DNA from: Olsenella urininfantis
Lineage (GTDB): Bacteria > Actinomycetota > Coriobacteriia > Coriobacteriales > Atopobiaceae
Direction: 5' to 3'
Assembly (NCBI RefSeq): GCF_900155635.1
Contig: NZ_LT732540.1
Location: forward strand, 1,197,275-1,261,274
Length of the DNA: 64,000 nucleotides
The notes beneath the pieces were generated by a model. That model saw nothing but the letters and a program-made list of their open reading frames with translations, was not told where the DNA came from and searched no databases. The first letter of the stretch is position 1; every line of letters starts with the position of its first letter. Positions 7,733 to 16,847 of the stretch are shown here, one piece after another. Position numbers and translations under genes: made by a program.

Positions 7733-9178
7733 ATGCCAATCAAGAGGACGAAGATCGTCTGCACCATGGGTCCCGCGACCGAGAGCGACGAGGTTCTGCG
7801 CGAGCTGATCAAGAGCGGCATGAACGTCGCCCGCTTCAACTTCAGCCATGGCAGCCACGACTACCACCGCAACAACATCGAGCGCGTCCGTCGCATCTCC
7901 GACGAGCTGCACATCCCCGTTGCCATCATGCTCGACACCAAGGGCCCCGAGGTGCGCACCGGCGAGCTCGCCAACCACGGTAAGGTGACCCTCACCACCG
8001 GCGAGACCACCATCGTCACCACCGACGAGGGCGTGGTGGGCACCGCGGAGCGCTTCTCGCTTGACTACAAGGCGCTGCCCCAGGAGGTGGAGAAGGGCTC
8101 CATCATCCTGATCGACGACGGCCTGATCGGCCTGGAGGTCGACCACGTCGAGGGCAACGACATGCACTGCAACATCATCAATGGCGGCGAGCTGGGCGAG
8201 CACAAGGGCGTCAACATCCCCAACGTGGACGTGAGCCTGCCCTCCGTCACCGAGCAGGACCGCGCGGACATCATGTTCGGCTGCGAGCTGGGCATCGACG
8301 CCATCGCCGCCTCCTTCATCCGCAACGGCGCCGCCGTGGACGAGATCCGCAAGATCTGCGCCGACAGCGGCATGCGCAACATCTACATCCTGCCGAAGAT
8401 CGAGAGCGCCATGGGCGTCAAGAACTTCGACGAGATCCTGGAGCACTCCGACGGCATCATGGTCGCCCGAGGCGACCTGGGCGTGGAGATTCCCCCCTCT
8501 CAGGTCCCCCACGTGCAGAAGACCATCATCAAGAAGTGCAACGCTGCCTACAAGCCCGTCATCACCGCAACCCAGATGCTTGACTCCATGATTCGCAACC
8601 CCCGCCCGACCCGAGCCGAGGTCGCCGACGTTGCCAACGCGGTCTACGACGGCACCGACTGCGTCATGCTCTCTGGCGAGACCGCGGCGGGCAAGTATCC
8701 CATCGAGGCCGTCAAGATGATGGCCTCTATCGCCCGCGAGTCCGAGAACTACCTGGACGAGCGCGTGCTCGAGTATTACGACCGCGGCGGCCTGCGCAAC
8801 GTGAACTCCGCCATCGGCGCCGCCGCCGTCGAGGTGGCGGACCGCGTGGGCGCCAAGTGCATCATCTGCCCCACGCACTCCGGCCGCACCGCCCGCCTGA
8901 TCTCTAACTACCGTCCCAAGCTTCCCATCTATGCGATGTCTCCCTCCAACCACGCCGTCCGCAAGACCTGCTTCATGTGGGGCGTCTACGCCTACAAGAC
9001 CACCGAGCAGGGCTCGCTCTCCTCAACCTGCTACAACGCCCTGACGGTGGCCAAGGAGCAGGGCCTGGTGGACACCGGGGACCTGGTGGTCATCACCGCA
9101 GGAGACCCGCAGACCTCGCCCTCCCAGGGCGACTACATCACGTCCACCAACATGACGATGGTGTCCCAGATTCAGTAG
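7733..9178 (+). CDS. pyk: Pyruvate kinase
   Basis: A 481-residue glycolytic enzyme that converts phosphoenolpyruvate and ADP to pyruvate and ATP. The barrel domain opens with RTKIVCTMGPA, has NFSHG, the MLDTKGPE loop, and the signature region ILPKIES with the catalytic Lys, followed by VARGDLGVE. The C-terminal domain is present, and the protein ends with an extended VVITAGDP segment. The start ATG 7733 has GAGAGGAAGC upstream; the frame is open to 7571 but that part has no family similarity. It is separated by 118 bases from the dehydrogenase and followed by a strong terminator, so it probably forms a one- or two-gene transcription unit. Confidence 0.97.
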   Translation: MPIKRTKIVCTMGPATESDEVLRELIKSGMNVARFNFSHGSHDYHRNNIERVRRISDELHIPVAIMLDTKGPEVRTGELANHGKVTLTTGETTIVTTDEGVVGTAERFSLDYKALPQEVEKGSIILIDDGLIGLEVDHVEGNDMHCNIINGGELGEHKGVNIPNVDVSLPSVTEQDRADIMFGCELGIDAIAASFIRNGAAVDEIRKICADSGMRNIYILPKIESAMGVKNFDEILEHSDGIMVARGDLGVEIPPSQVPHVQKTIIKKCNAAYKPVITATQMLDSMIRNPRPTRAEVADVANAVYDGTDCVMLSGETAAGKYPIEAVKMMASIARESENYLDERVLEYYDRGGLRNVNSAIGAAAVEVADRVGAKCIICPTHSGRTARLISNYRPKLPIYAMSPSNHAVRKTCFMWGVYAYKTTEQGSLSSTCYNALTVAKEQGLVDTGDLVVITAGDPQTSPSQGDYITSTNMTMVSQIQ

Positions 9179-9227
9179 GGCGAGGAGCGCCCCTCCAAGG
9201 GGGACCTCCCCTTCAGAAGGCACCTCC

Positions 9228-9264
9228 CGAGGGGCCCGCAAGACCTCCTCTTGCGGGCCCCTCG
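9228..9264 (+). terminator. Strong hairpin terminator after pyk
   Basis: A 16-bp perfect stem (CGAGGGGCCCGCAAGA and its complement) with a 5-base loop lies 50 bases after the pyk stop. The T tract is weak (TCCT). Confidence 0.7.
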
Positions 9265-9425
9265 TCCTGGCAAGAGGAGGCGGACGGCAGCGCGAGTCCC
9301 TTGCCCGCTCACCGAAGGCGGGGCGTCGGAGCTTTCAGGAATGCCAGGCATGTGGCTATGCTAGGGGGCACTCTCTTGGAGGACGCTGACTGACCGGCCG
9401 CAACGCAGGCGGCCGAGGGGGGCCC

Positions 9426-10247
9426 ATGGACAGGCAGATACTGCTCGTACACGATCTGGTCGAGTCGGGAAAGGTGGCCCTGGGGGCCATGGTCCCCATC
9501 CTCTCGTACATGGGCTACGCCCTGCACACGCTGCCTACGTCGCTGGTTTCCAACCCCTCCTGCTACGGTTGCAACGTCACCATGGACACCACCGAGCACC
9601 TCCAGCGGACCCTTGATGCCTGGGACACGCTCGGCCTGGAGTTTGATGCCGTCATCACCGGCAACCTGCACTCCCTGGAGCAGATTCGCGTCATGCGGGG
9701 CTTCTGCGGCAGGCTCATGCGGGAGGACGCCTGCGTGCTGGTGGATCCCATCCTGAAAGACCCCTGGGGACCTGACGGGCTCATCGACGAGCTGCGCCTG
9801 GAGGGGATGCGCAGCCTGGTCCCACGCTCGTCCATCATCAGGCCCAACTACCAGGAGGCATGCCTGCTTACGGGAACCCCCGCACAGGAGGGCCCGTTGA
9901 GCGAGGGCGACGCGCGCACCCTGGTTGAGCGCCTGCACGCGCTGGGGGCGCAGTCCGTCGTGATCACCGGCTGCAAGGTGGAGGGACGCGACTGCGTCAT
10001 TGGCCACGACTACGAGCTGGACGACTTCTTCGAGCTTCCCTTCGACCGCATAGGAGTGAGCTTCCCCGGGACCGGTGACGCCTTCAGCGCCGTGCTCCTA
10101 GGGCACCTCCTGCAGGAGGAGACGCTGGAGTCTGCAGCCCAGGCGGCGCTCGACGCCGTGCGCGAGATGGTCAGGCTCAGCCGCAGCCAGTTCGACCCCT
10201 GCCAGGGCCTGCTCATAGAGTCGCTCCTGGATGTGGTGGACGGCTAG
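9426..10247 (+). CDS. Pyridoxal/pyridoxamine kinase, PfkB superfamily
   Basis: A 273-residue kinase that phosphorylates B6 vitamers to supply pyridoxal 5'-phosphate. It follows the PdxK/PdxY pattern: 'LVHDLVESGKVALGAMVPIL' at the N-terminus instead of a ribokinase GG motif, VDPILKD in the middle, IRPNYQEA, and the phosphotransfer signature FPGTGDAFSAVLLG with the catalytic Asp near residue 220. The first base-pairing site upstream is weak (GGGGGGCCC before ATG). It converges with the GntR regulator on the opposite strand, and the two ends overlap by four bases. Which B6 form it prefers is not readable. Confidence 0.85.
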   Translation: MDRQILLVHDLVESGKVALGAMVPILSYMGYALHTLPTSLVSNPSCYGCNVTMDTTEHLQRTLDAWDTLGLEFDAVITGNLHSLEQIRVMRGFCGRLMREDACVLVDPILKDPWGPDGLIDELRLEGMRSLVPRSSIIRPNYQEACLLTGTPAQEGPLSEGDARTLVERLHALGAQSVVITGCKVEGRDCVIGHDYELDDFFELPFDRIGVSFPGTGDAFSAVLLGHLLQEETLESAAQAALDAVREMVRLSRSQFDPCQGLLIESLLDVVDG

Positions 10248-10999
10248 CCGCGGCGCGTCTCGCTGCTGATCACGCAGCGGTTGGCCGGCAGCCAGACGCT
10301 GCCCCACTCGAAGGGCGTGCCGTCGTCCAGGCGGACCAGCTGGTCAAGCTCCAGCACCGGGGCGTGCTCGTCGCACTCAAGGTAGCGCCCGCGCTCCTTG
10401 CCCGCGACGCGGGCCGTGTAGACCATCTCGCTGCGGCCGATCCCACGTCCGCTCGTGCGCTCGACGGCGGCGAAGAGCGCCTCCGCCTCGAAGTCGACCT
10501 CGGCCAGCCCGGGGCAGACGGAGAGGTTGAGGTGGCTCTCGATGAACATGACCGCGCGGCGGCGCACGTAGCGAACGCGGCAGAGGTAGAGGTAGCCGTC
10601 GCCCGGGGCGATCTGGAGGTTCTCCGCGCAGGCGTCGTTGGCCGTGCGCACGCTCTTCTCCACCACGCGCGTCTCGTAGTCTATCCCCTGGCTGGACATG
10701 GACTCGCCAAAGGAGAGAAGGCGGTTGGAGCTGGGTCGGGCCATCACCGGCTGAACCACGAAGGTGCCGCGGCCGCGCTGCTGCACCAGGAGGCCCTCGT
10801 CCACCAGCTGGCGGATTCCCTTCTGCACGGTGCCACGCGAGAGGTCAAGCATGCCCATGAGCTCGTGCTCGGAGGGGATGGGCTCGTTCACGCCCCAGTC
10901 CTTCGAGTAGATCTTCTCGCGCACGAAGTCAGAGACCTGGACGTAGAGGAGCTCCCCTTCCGTCCTGTCGAAGCGTGCGGACATCCTTGCCCTAGGCAT
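10244..10999 (-). CDS. GntR-family transcriptional regulator (HutC/UTRA subfamily)
   Basis: A 251-residue DNA-binding regulator. The N-terminal winged helix reads 'LYVQVSDFVREKIYS', 'IPSEHELMGMLDLSRGTVQK' and 'LLVQQRGRGTFV'. The C-terminal UTRA-type effector domain includes 'YLYLCRVRYV' and 'PFEWGSVWLP'. I choose ATG 10999, preceded by GGAGGAGAGG; it overlaps the stop of the phospholipase-like gene by 8 bases, so the two are co-transcribed. ATG 10984 is an alternative. UTRA domains usually bind small sugar phosphates or amino-acid derivatives. The effector and targets cannot be told from this window. Confidence 0.85.
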   Translation of the reverse strand: MPRARMSARFDRTEGELLYVQVSDFVREKIYSKDWGVNEPIPSEHELMGMLDLSRGTVQKGIRQLVDEGLLVQQRGRGTFVVQPVMARPSSNRLLSFGESMSSQGIDYETRVVEKSVRTANDACAENLQIAPGDGYLYLCRVRYVRRRAVMFIESHLNLSVCPGLAEVDFEAEALFAAVERTSGRGIGRSEMVYTARVAGKERGRYLECDEHAPVLELDQLVRLDDGTPFEWGSVWLPANRCVISSETRRG

Positions 11000-11705
11000 G
11001 GGGCCTCTCCTCCCTGAGCTCAGGAGCTGATGCTCCCTCGCGCGCATACGCCTTGAGGCCTGCCACCATGCGGCTCAGCACCTCGTCGAATGTCTGGTCG
11101 AAAAGCTCGGCCGTCAGCATGCTGTAGCTGGGCCTCCCCTGAGGCCGCCCCAGCTGGTTGTCGAGCACCATCTGATTTGCCACCTGAATGCTCAGGCGCA
11201 GCTCGTCCGGGTAGATGCCGTACTGGGGAAAGGCCAGGGCCTCCTCCTTGAGCCACTCCGTCTCGTGGCAGGTCCGCGAGAGCTCGAGGGTGCGCCCAAA
11301 GAGCTCGAAGTCCGCCTGCTTGCGAATGCGGGTCTCCTCCCCGCGGGGAATGCCATGGGCCTGGCGGAAGACGTTCACGTTGTGGTTGTAGACGTTGTCG
11401 GCCAGAAGGTGGCACCACGCGCCCAGGACCACGTCGGACACCCTGCCGTGCTCGTCGGCGCTGGGCAGGCCGAAGTGCCCCCAGAACTCCCAGTAGCGCG
11501 GCTCGGGGACGTGGCCCGGATCGGCGAAGTGCGTCTCGCAGTAGCCGATGCGGTACGGCAGGGGCAGCACCATGTAGCCAACGTAGACGTCGGGCACCAG
11601 GTTGCCGAAGAGGAAGGCGTTCTCGTCCTCGATCCCCAAATCAGAAGCGGCCGCCTCGCGAAGGGCCGCCTCTGCCTGGGCAAGATGTATGTTCCAGCTG
11701 GGCAT
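10992..11705 (-). CDS. Zinc-dependent phospholipase C-like protein
   Basis: A 237-residue protein with scattered His and Asp residues in the pattern of the bacterial zinc-dependent phospholipase C / S1-P1 nuclease fold. The motifs are MPSWNIHLAQA at the start, FGNLVPDV, ETHFADP, and GAWCHLLADNVYNHNVN, where His-Leu-x-x-Asp suggests a metal site. No signal peptide is visible, so it is probably cytosolic, unlike secreted toxin phospholipases. Start ATG 11705 lies 11 bases after pheT. It shares the pheST operon and overlaps the GntR gene. The substrate is unknown, and hydrolase activity is inferred from the fold only. Confidence 0.7.
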   Translation of the reverse strand: MPSWNIHLAQAEAALREAAASDLGIEDENAFLFGNLVPDVYVGYMVLPLPYRIGYCETHFADPGHVPEPRYWEFWGHFGLPSADEHGRVSDVVLGAWCHLLADNVYNHNVNVFRQAHGIPRGEETRIRKQADFELFGRTLELSRTCHETEWLKEEALAFPQYGIYPDELRLSIQVANQMVLDNQLGRPQGRPSYSMLTAELFDQTFDEVLSRMVAGLKAYAREGASAPELREERPHA

Positions 11706-11715
11706 CTCTTGGCCT

Positions 11716-14187
11716 CTAGCCGCGCACCTCGCCACCCGTTGACTTGGTGACCTTGCCGACGAGCTTGCTATGCGCCCTCTCAACCTCCTCCGAGGTGAGC
11801 GTACGGCCCTCGGCACGGTAGGTCAGCGAGAAGGCCAGGGACTTCTTGCCCGCGCCAACGCGCCGCTCGTCACGGTACACGTCAAAGAGGCGCACGTCCG
11901 CCAGGAGCTTGCCCCCCGCGCTCCTGATGCGCTGGAGCACCTGCTCGAAGGGCAGCTCCTCGTCCACCACCAGGGCGAGGTCGATGGAGACGCCGGGAAG
12001 CGTGGGCACGTCCTCGAAGGGCAGCTCGCGCTGGGCCAGGCGCATGAGCGCGGCGACGCTGAGCTCGAAGGCAACCACGTCGTCCTCGAGGTCGAAGTTG
12101 GCAAGGGCGTTGGGGTGGACGTTGCCCACCCAGCCCAGGAGCTCTCCCTGAGCGAGCACCTCGGCGGCACGCCCGGGCTGCAGCCAGGGGTAGCTCTCCC
12201 TCTCGGCCACGCGGAAGCGCACCTTGGTGATGCGCAGGGCGTCGAGCAGGGTCTCGACCACGCCCTTGGCGTCGAAGAAGTCCAGGCCGGCAGGTTTGGA
12301 GGACCACTGGTCATCGTCCCAGGCACCCGAGAGGACCGCGGCCACGTAGCTGGGCTCCTCGGGCTGGCTTGCGTGCTCGTGACCGAAGAACACGCGGCCC
12401 AGCTCGTAGAGCTGCACGTTCTTCACGCCGTGATCCTTGTTGTAGGCAACGGAGCGCAGGAGGCCCGGCAGGAGGTCGCGCCTCATCTCGGACTGGTCCG
12501 CCACCAGGGGGCGCAAGATCCTCACGGGCACGCCGCGACCGACGCCTGGCATTCCCAGCCTCTCGAGGTCGCGTGGGTCGGCGAAGTTGTAGGTGCTGGT
12601 CTCAGAGAGGCCCGCCGCGCGCAGCGTAGAGCCGATCTTGCGCAGGAGCCGCTGGTCTGGCCTGAGTCCGCCGGCATGGTTGCGGGCGGCCGGGAGCGTG
12701 GGCCTCACGTCCCCCTCGCCCCAGAGGCGCAGGACCTCCTCCACCAGATCGATCTCTCGGCTGAGGTCAGGGCGGTTGCTGGGCACGCGCACCGCAAGCG
12801 CCTCGTCCTCGCCCGCACCACGCGTCACCTCGCAGCCAAGCCTGGAGAGCCGGCCTGCCATGAACTCCGTCGTGATGGGCGCCCCGCAGAGGCCGCGCAC
12901 GCGCTGGGGGCGCAGGGTCAGCTCCACGGGCTCGGGCTCGACGGGACAGGCGTCCACCATGCCCTCGCAGACCTCGGCCGCGCAGCACTCCTCGAACAGG
13001 GCGGCTGCGATGTCCGAGACCATGGCACAGCCCATGGGATCAACCTGGCGCTCGTAGCGGATGGAGGCCTCGCTCATGAGGTCGAGGTTGCGGCTGGCGC
13101 GGGAGATGTGGCCAGGCTCGAAGCTGGCGCTCTCGAGAAGGACGTCCACGCTGGTCTCGTCGATCTCCGAGTCGAGCCCGCCCATGACGCCGGCGAGGGC
13201 AACGGGCGTCTTGCCGTCGTCGGTGATGACCACCATGTCGTCCGTGAGGGCGCGCCGCTGGCCATCCAGGGTGGTGATGGTCTCCCCGTCCCTGGCCGCG
13301 CGCACCACGATGTGGCGCCTTCCGTCTCGCTCGGAGAGCTTGCCCAGGTCGAAGGCATGCAGGGGCTGACCAGTGAGGTACATGACGTAGTTGGTGACGT
13401 CCACCACGTTGTTGATGGGGCGGCTGCCCGCGGCAACGATGCGACGAGCCAGCCACTCGGGGCTTGGGCCGATCTTCACGTTACGCACCACGCGTGCGGT
13501 GTAGCGCGGGCAGAGCCTGTCGTCCTCGATGCGCACGTCCACCAGGTCCTCCGTGCGGCCGTGCGCCGCCGACTCGTCCTTGATGGCAGGCAGGTCAACG
13601 TGGACGTCCTCGTCGAGCATGGCGGCGACCTCGCGCGCCATGCCCAGCATGGAGAGGCAGTCGGGACGGTTGGGGGTTATCTCGCAGTCGATCACGGTGT
13701 CGCTCGTGCCGGCATAGTCCGTGAACTCCAGGCCCACGGGGGTCTCGGGAGGCAGGATCATGATGCCGGCGTGGTCGCCGTCAAGCCCCAGCTCGCGGCT
13801 GGAGCAGTTCATGCCACGCGACTCGATGCCGCGAAGCTTGCCCTTCTTGATCGTGATGCCTCCCGGAAGGGTTGCGCCGACCAGGGCCGTCACGGTCTTG
13901 TCGCCCTGGCTGAAGTTCTGGGCTCCGCAGACCACCTGCAGGGGAACGGGCCTGCCGCCCTCGTCCACGTTGTGCTCCCCCACGTCCATCTTGCAGACGA
14001 ACATGTGGTCAGAGTCGGGGTGGGGGACCTTCTCCAAGACCTGGGAGGTCACTACGCCCGTGATGTCGGAGCCAAGGCGCTCGACGGACTCCACCTCGGT
14101 GCCGGTGCGGACGAACTCGTCAACCAGGCTCTGGGGGTCCTCAGGAACGTCAACCATGCTCTTGAGCCACTCGTATGAAACGCGCAT
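11716..14187 (-). CDS. pheT: Phenylalanine--tRNA ligase beta subunit
   Basis: An 823-residue beta subunit of the (alpha-beta)2 synthetase that charges tRNA-Phe. Domains in order are the N-terminal MRVSYEWLKSMV, a tRNA-binding EMAP-like domain (VVTSQVLEKVPHPDSDHMFV), B3/B4 editing-domain region (DCEITPNRPDCLSMLGMARE), B5 domain, the catalytic-like core, and a C-terminal FDX-ACB anticodon-binding domain (FPALP replaced here by VPTLPGVSIDLALVVD). Length is normal. It lies 55 bases downstream of pheS and is probably co-regulated by the T-box upstream of pheS. Confidence 0.97.
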   Translation of the reverse strand: MRVSYEWLKSMVDVPEDPQSLVDEFVRTGTEVESVERLGSDITGVVTSQVLEKVPHPDSDHMFVCKMDVGEHNVDEGGRPVPLQVVCGAQNFSQGDKTVTALVGATLPGGITIKKGKLRGIESRGMNCSSRELGLDGDHAGIMILPPETPVGLEFTDYAGTSDTVIDCEITPNRPDCLSMLGMAREVAAMLDEDVHVDLPAIKDESAAHGRTEDLVDVRIEDDRLCPRYTARVVRNVKIGPSPEWLARRIVAAGSRPINNVVDVTNYVMYLTGQPLHAFDLGKLSERDGRRHIVVRAARDGETITTLDGQRRALTDDMVVITDDGKTPVALAGVMGGLDSEIDETSVDVLLESASFEPGHISRASRNLDLMSEASIRYERQVDPMGCAMVSDIAAALFEECCAAEVCEGMVDACPVEPEPVELTLRPQRVRGLCGAPITTEFMAGRLSRLGCEVTRGAGEDEALAVRVPSNRPDLSREIDLVEEVLRLWGEGDVRPTLPAARNHAGGLRPDQRLLRKIGSTLRAAGLSETSTYNFADPRDLERLGMPGVGRGVPVRILRPLVADQSEMRRDLLPGLLRSVAYNKDHGVKNVQLYELGRVFFGHEHASQPEEPSYVAAVLSGAWDDDQWSSKPAGLDFFDAKGVVETLLDALRITKVRFRVAERESYPWLQPGRAAEVLAQGELLGWVGNVHPNALANFDLEDDVVAFELSVAALMRLAQRELPFEDVPTLPGVSIDLALVVDEELPFEQVLQRIRSAGGKLLADVRLFDVYRDERRVGAGKKSLAFSLTYRAEGRTLTSEEVERAHSKLVGKVTKSTGGEVRG

Positions 14188-14242
14188 CTGTGTCTCGCTT
14201 TCTTCTCGCGCGAAGAGGTCTTCTTGGGTTGGGGCGCTGCCG

Positions 14243-15310
14243 CTAGAACTGCCTCAGGAAGCGCATGTCACCGGTCATGAGCATGCGCAGGTCGGGCAGG
14301 TCGTAGCGCAGGGCGGCCACGCGCTCCACGCCGATGCCGAAGGCGAAGCCGGAGTACTTCTCGGGGTTGATGCCCACGTAGCTGAAGACGTTTGGGTCGA
14401 CCATGCCGCAGCCCAAGATCTCGAGCCAGCCCGTGTTCTTGCAGAAGCGGCAGCCCTTGCCGTGGCAGACGCCGCAGGAGACGTCCACCTCGCAGCTGGG
14501 CTCCGTGAAGGGGAAGAAGTGTGGGCGGTAGCGGGTTGCGCGGTCCTTGCCGAAGATCTCGCGGCAGAAGTAGTCGAGGGTGCCCTTGAGGTCGCCGAAG
14601 GTGATGCCCTCGTCCACCACCAGGCCCTCCACCTGCGTGAACTGGGGTAGGTGGTTGGCGTCTGCGGTGTCCGGACGAAAGACCGTGCCCGGGCAGATCA
14701 TGTAGATGGGAGGCTCCTTCTCCTCCATCACGTGCACCTGCACGCCCGAGGTCTGGGTGCGCAGGAGCACGTCGGACTCGCCCAGGACGTGAGTCGCCTT
14801 GCCCTCGGGTGCGCGGTCCTCCACGTAGAAGGTGTCCTTGGCCGAGCGGCTGGGGTGGTCCTCGGGGGCATTCAGGGCAGTGAAGTTGTAGTAGGTGGTC
14901 TCCACGTAGGGACCGTCCTCCACGGTGTAGCCCAGCCCCACGAAGATGTCCTCTATCTCCTCGCGAATCTGCGAGATGAGGTGTTGGGTACCCTGCGAGA
15001 GCCTGCGTCCCGGCAGGGTGACGTCAACTGCGTCCGCCTGGATGCGCGCCTCGAGCGCAGCCCGGGACAGCTCCGCCTTGCGCCGGGCGATGGCCTCCTC
15101 CACGCCGGAGCGCACGCTGTTGGCCAGCTGGCCCATTGCCGGGCGCTCCTCGGGGGCGAGCTTGCCCATGGAGCGCATGATGGCCGTGAGCGAGCCCTTC
15201 TTGCCTGTCGCAGAGATGCGCAGCTGCTCAAGCTCCTCGAGGGAGGATGCCTCTCGCACGCCCCTCTCCACCATCTCCTGAATCGACCTCAGCTCATCGG
15301 ACATCGCCAT
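14243..15310 (-). CDS. pheS: Phenylalanine--tRNA ligase alpha subunit
   Basis: A 355-residue catalytic alpha subunit of Phe-tRNA synthetase. An N-terminal coiled coil (about residues 1-85) is followed by the class II core, with motif 2 around 'VFRPDTADANHLPQFTQVEG' and motif 3 at FGIGVERVAALRYDLPDLR. A CGVCHGKGCRFCKNTGW insert carries four Cys and may bind zinc, as in several bacterial alpha subunits. I choose ATG 15310, with GAGAGGGG nine bases upstream; ATG 15304 is possible. A T-box leader precedes it. Confidence 0.97.
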   Translation of the reverse strand: MAMSDELRSIQEMVERGVREASSLEELEQLRISATGKKGSLTAIMRSMGKLAPEERPAMGQLANSVRSGVEEAIARRKAELSRAALEARIQADAVDVTLPGRRLSQGTQHLISQIREEIEDIFVGLGYTVEDGPYVETTYYNFTALNAPEDHPSRSAKDTFYVEDRAPEGKATHVLGESDVLLRTQTSGVQVHVMEEKEPPIYMICPGTVFRPDTADANHLPQFTQVEGLVVDEGITFGDLKGTLDYFCREIFGKDRATRYRPHFFPFTEPSCEVDVSCGVCHGKGCRFCKNTGWLEILGCGMVDPNVFSYVGINPEKYSGFAFGIGVERVAALRYDLPDLRMLMTGDMRFLRQF

Positions 15311-15330
15311 GTCGCAAATCCCCTCTCGAT

Positions 15331-15605
15331 AAAAAACCGCCCCCGGGCCAGCTGCCCAAGGACGGAATATTCCGCGGTACCACCTTGATTGCCCGCCGCG
15401 CTGTCTCTCGCGGATGGCCGCTCTTGCGCCTCGTGCCGTGAGGCGGACGGCTTCCCTACTGGCGCGCCAAGCCGGGCGCGGGCGCACGTTCAGGTTGCGG
15501 CTGCTGGAGTGAACTTCGTCCGTCAGCCTTGGAGGGGCCTCTCAGCCACGGGCCCCCTCTCTCATCCGCTGGCGACGCGACGGGCGAACCTCTCCGTCAT
15601 TGCCT
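15331..15605 (-). promoter_or_regulatory. T-box riboswitch (tRNA-Phe) controlling pheST
   Basis: The leader contains the hallmark AAGGTGGTACCGCGG (15386-15372). Its bulge UGGU would pair with an ACCA end, fitting the A discriminator base of tRNA-Phe. Immediately after it, a GC-rich stem (15365-15337) followed by six U (15336-15331) forms a terminator that excludes the antiterminator. A candidate specifier codon UUC (Phe), followed by A, lies at 15513-15511 on the 3' side of the long stem I. Uncharged tRNA-Phe would stabilise the antiterminator and turn the operon on. Specifier position is my proposal; T-box and terminator are read directly. Confidence 0.9.
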
Positions 15606-15612
15606 GCGAAGC

Positions 15613-15618
15613 ATCATA
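15613..15618 (-). promoter_or_regulatory. -10 element of the pheST promoter
   Basis: TATGAT on the minus strand lies a few bases upstream of the T-box stem I. No good -35 hexamer is visible at 16-18 bases. Confidence 0.4.
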
Positions 15619-15707
15619 GCACGACGGCTGGCCCAAGGCGTGCTGGTAGGGCACCTGTGGACGGGCGAATCCGCCATTCTTGGCTCCACACGCGAGAAAG
15701 CCAAGTA

Positions 15708-15742
15708 TTGACCCACCTGCGGGGCAGCCACAGGTGGGTCAA
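15708..15742 (-). terminator. Hairpin terminator
   Basis: The 12-bp perfect stem TTGACCCACCTG and its complement has an 11-base loop. It stands between the end of the membrane-protein gene at 15782 and the pheS leader, insulating the two. Confidence 0.6.
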
Positions 15743-15781
15743 CACGGGAAGAGGCGTAGCTCTCGGCCGAGAAGACGCGCG

Positions 15782-16225
15782 TTAGTCCTCTACGAGATTG
15801 AAGCGCTCCTCGTCCTTGTCGAACGCCAGGGTGTAGTCCTTGCCTGCCTCAAGATGGAGCTCGACCTTAGAGGGGCCCCAGGTGGTGGTCACCGTCTTGT
15901 GCAGGACGCCAGGCCTCGTATAGGAATACGTCACCTCGAGCACCACATCGCCCGGCATGGCGTAGACGACCCAGCCCATGCTCTCCATGAAGACGGCGGC
16001 CTCTCCGCTGAGGACCTGGGCTCGCAGGTCCTGCTGGGTGATTACGTTGTTGTTGGCCTTGAGGCACACTTTCACGCAGCCAGGGTGAGCTGCCTTCCAC
16101 TTCGTGATGGAGCCCTTGTTCATCTTTGCGGACACCACCGCGAAGATGGCGGCAAGGACGAACATGGCGATGACGACGTATGCGTATACGCCCATCCCGA
16201 AAAACGCGTCGATGTACTCCTGCAT
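15782..16225 (-). CDS. Small single-span membrane protein, unknown function
   Basis: A 147-residue protein with one N-terminal hydrophobic segment (about residues 10-33, 'MGVYAYVVIAMFVLAAIFAV') and a soluble C-terminal domain rich in beta-strand-like sequence ('VVLEVTYSYTRPG', 'KVELHLEAGKDYTLAFD'). No catalytic motif is visible. The gene directly upstream (16259-16699) also encodes a small membrane protein and is 33 bases away on the same strand, so they form a pair and may act together. I do not recognise the family. Confidence 0.75.
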   Translation of the reverse strand: MQEYIDAFFGMGVYAYVVIAMFVLAAIFAVVSAKMNKGSITKWKAAHPGCVKVCLKANNNVITQQDLRAQVLSGEAAVFMESMGWVVYAMPGDVVLEVTYSYTRPGVLHKTVTTTWGPSKVELHLEAGKDYTLAFDKDEERFNLVED

Positions 16226-16258
16226 TGATCTCCTCTTTCCGTATGACTGCCCGTGTGT

Positions 16259-16699
16259 CTACTGCTTCTTCTCGGCCTCGAGCCGCGTGACCGCACTTCT
16301 CTCGCCCGTGACGCCAAGGTCCTCCAGGAGCTCTTGGTACTGGGACACGCCCAAGAGCGTCAGGTCGAAGTCGTGCGCCGCCCCGTCCGCCTCCACAACC
16401 TTGAGCGTCAGGTACTGGCCATCCGAGCTCTCCGCGCGCAGGGCAACCTGGCCAAGGTCGAAATGCCACTCTTCCCTGCCCTTGAAGATGGAGAGGCTCG
16501 TGTCCCTGACCACCACGCGCATTCTCAGGTGGCTCAGCATGTCCGCAAGCATGGCCACGGCCAAGAGGCCGGAGCCCAGCAGGCCGGCGACCATGCCGAA
16601 GAAGCGTCCCAGCACGAGGAAGGCGAGGATGACGCCGCAGGCAAGCGCAAGCAAGTTCCATGCCACGGCAAAAATGTTGCGGGAATACGCCTTTTCCAT
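16259..16699 (-). CDS. Two-span membrane protein with cytosolic PH-like domain, unknown function
   Basis: A 146-residue protein. Two hydrophobic helices lie at about residues 9-29 (FAVAWNLLALACGVILAFLV) and 33-50, followed by a soluble domain of alternating strands ('MRVVVRDTSLSIFKGREEWH', 'QYLTLKVVEADGAAHDFDLT'). That layout resembles bacterial membrane proteins with a PH-like domain, but similarity is architectural only. I place the start at ATG 16699, where the membrane part begins. It forms a probable two-gene unit with the neighbour at 15782-16225. Confidence 0.7.
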   Translation of the reverse strand: MEKAYSRNIFAVAWNLLALACGVILAFLVLGRFFGMVAGLLGSGLLAVAMLADMLSHLRMRVVVRDTSLSIFKGREEWHFDLGQVALRAESSDGQYLTLKVVEADGAAHDFDLTLLGVSQYQELLEDLGVTGERSAVTRLEAEKKQ

Positions 16700-16847
16700 G
16701 CCTCGCCCCGTCTCCTTCCCAACCAAACGTGCACCAATTAATGCACACGTCAACCAAGCGCCCATGCGAGAAGGTGGCCTGACGGCAGAGGGGGGGGGTG
16801 AGCGGCGGGAAAGGGGCGTCAGCCGCAACAGGGTTCCATGGGCATGC

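Noticed and set aside
10244..11047. Upstream start for the GntR gene at 11047
   Set aside because: It would place 16 extra residues inside the phospholipase-like gene without a ribosome-binding site; ATG 10999 has a strong one.
11770..14178. 802-codon plus-strand frame opposite pheT
   Set aside because: Shadow of pheT; low-complexity Gly/His/Leu/Val composition and no recognisable domain.
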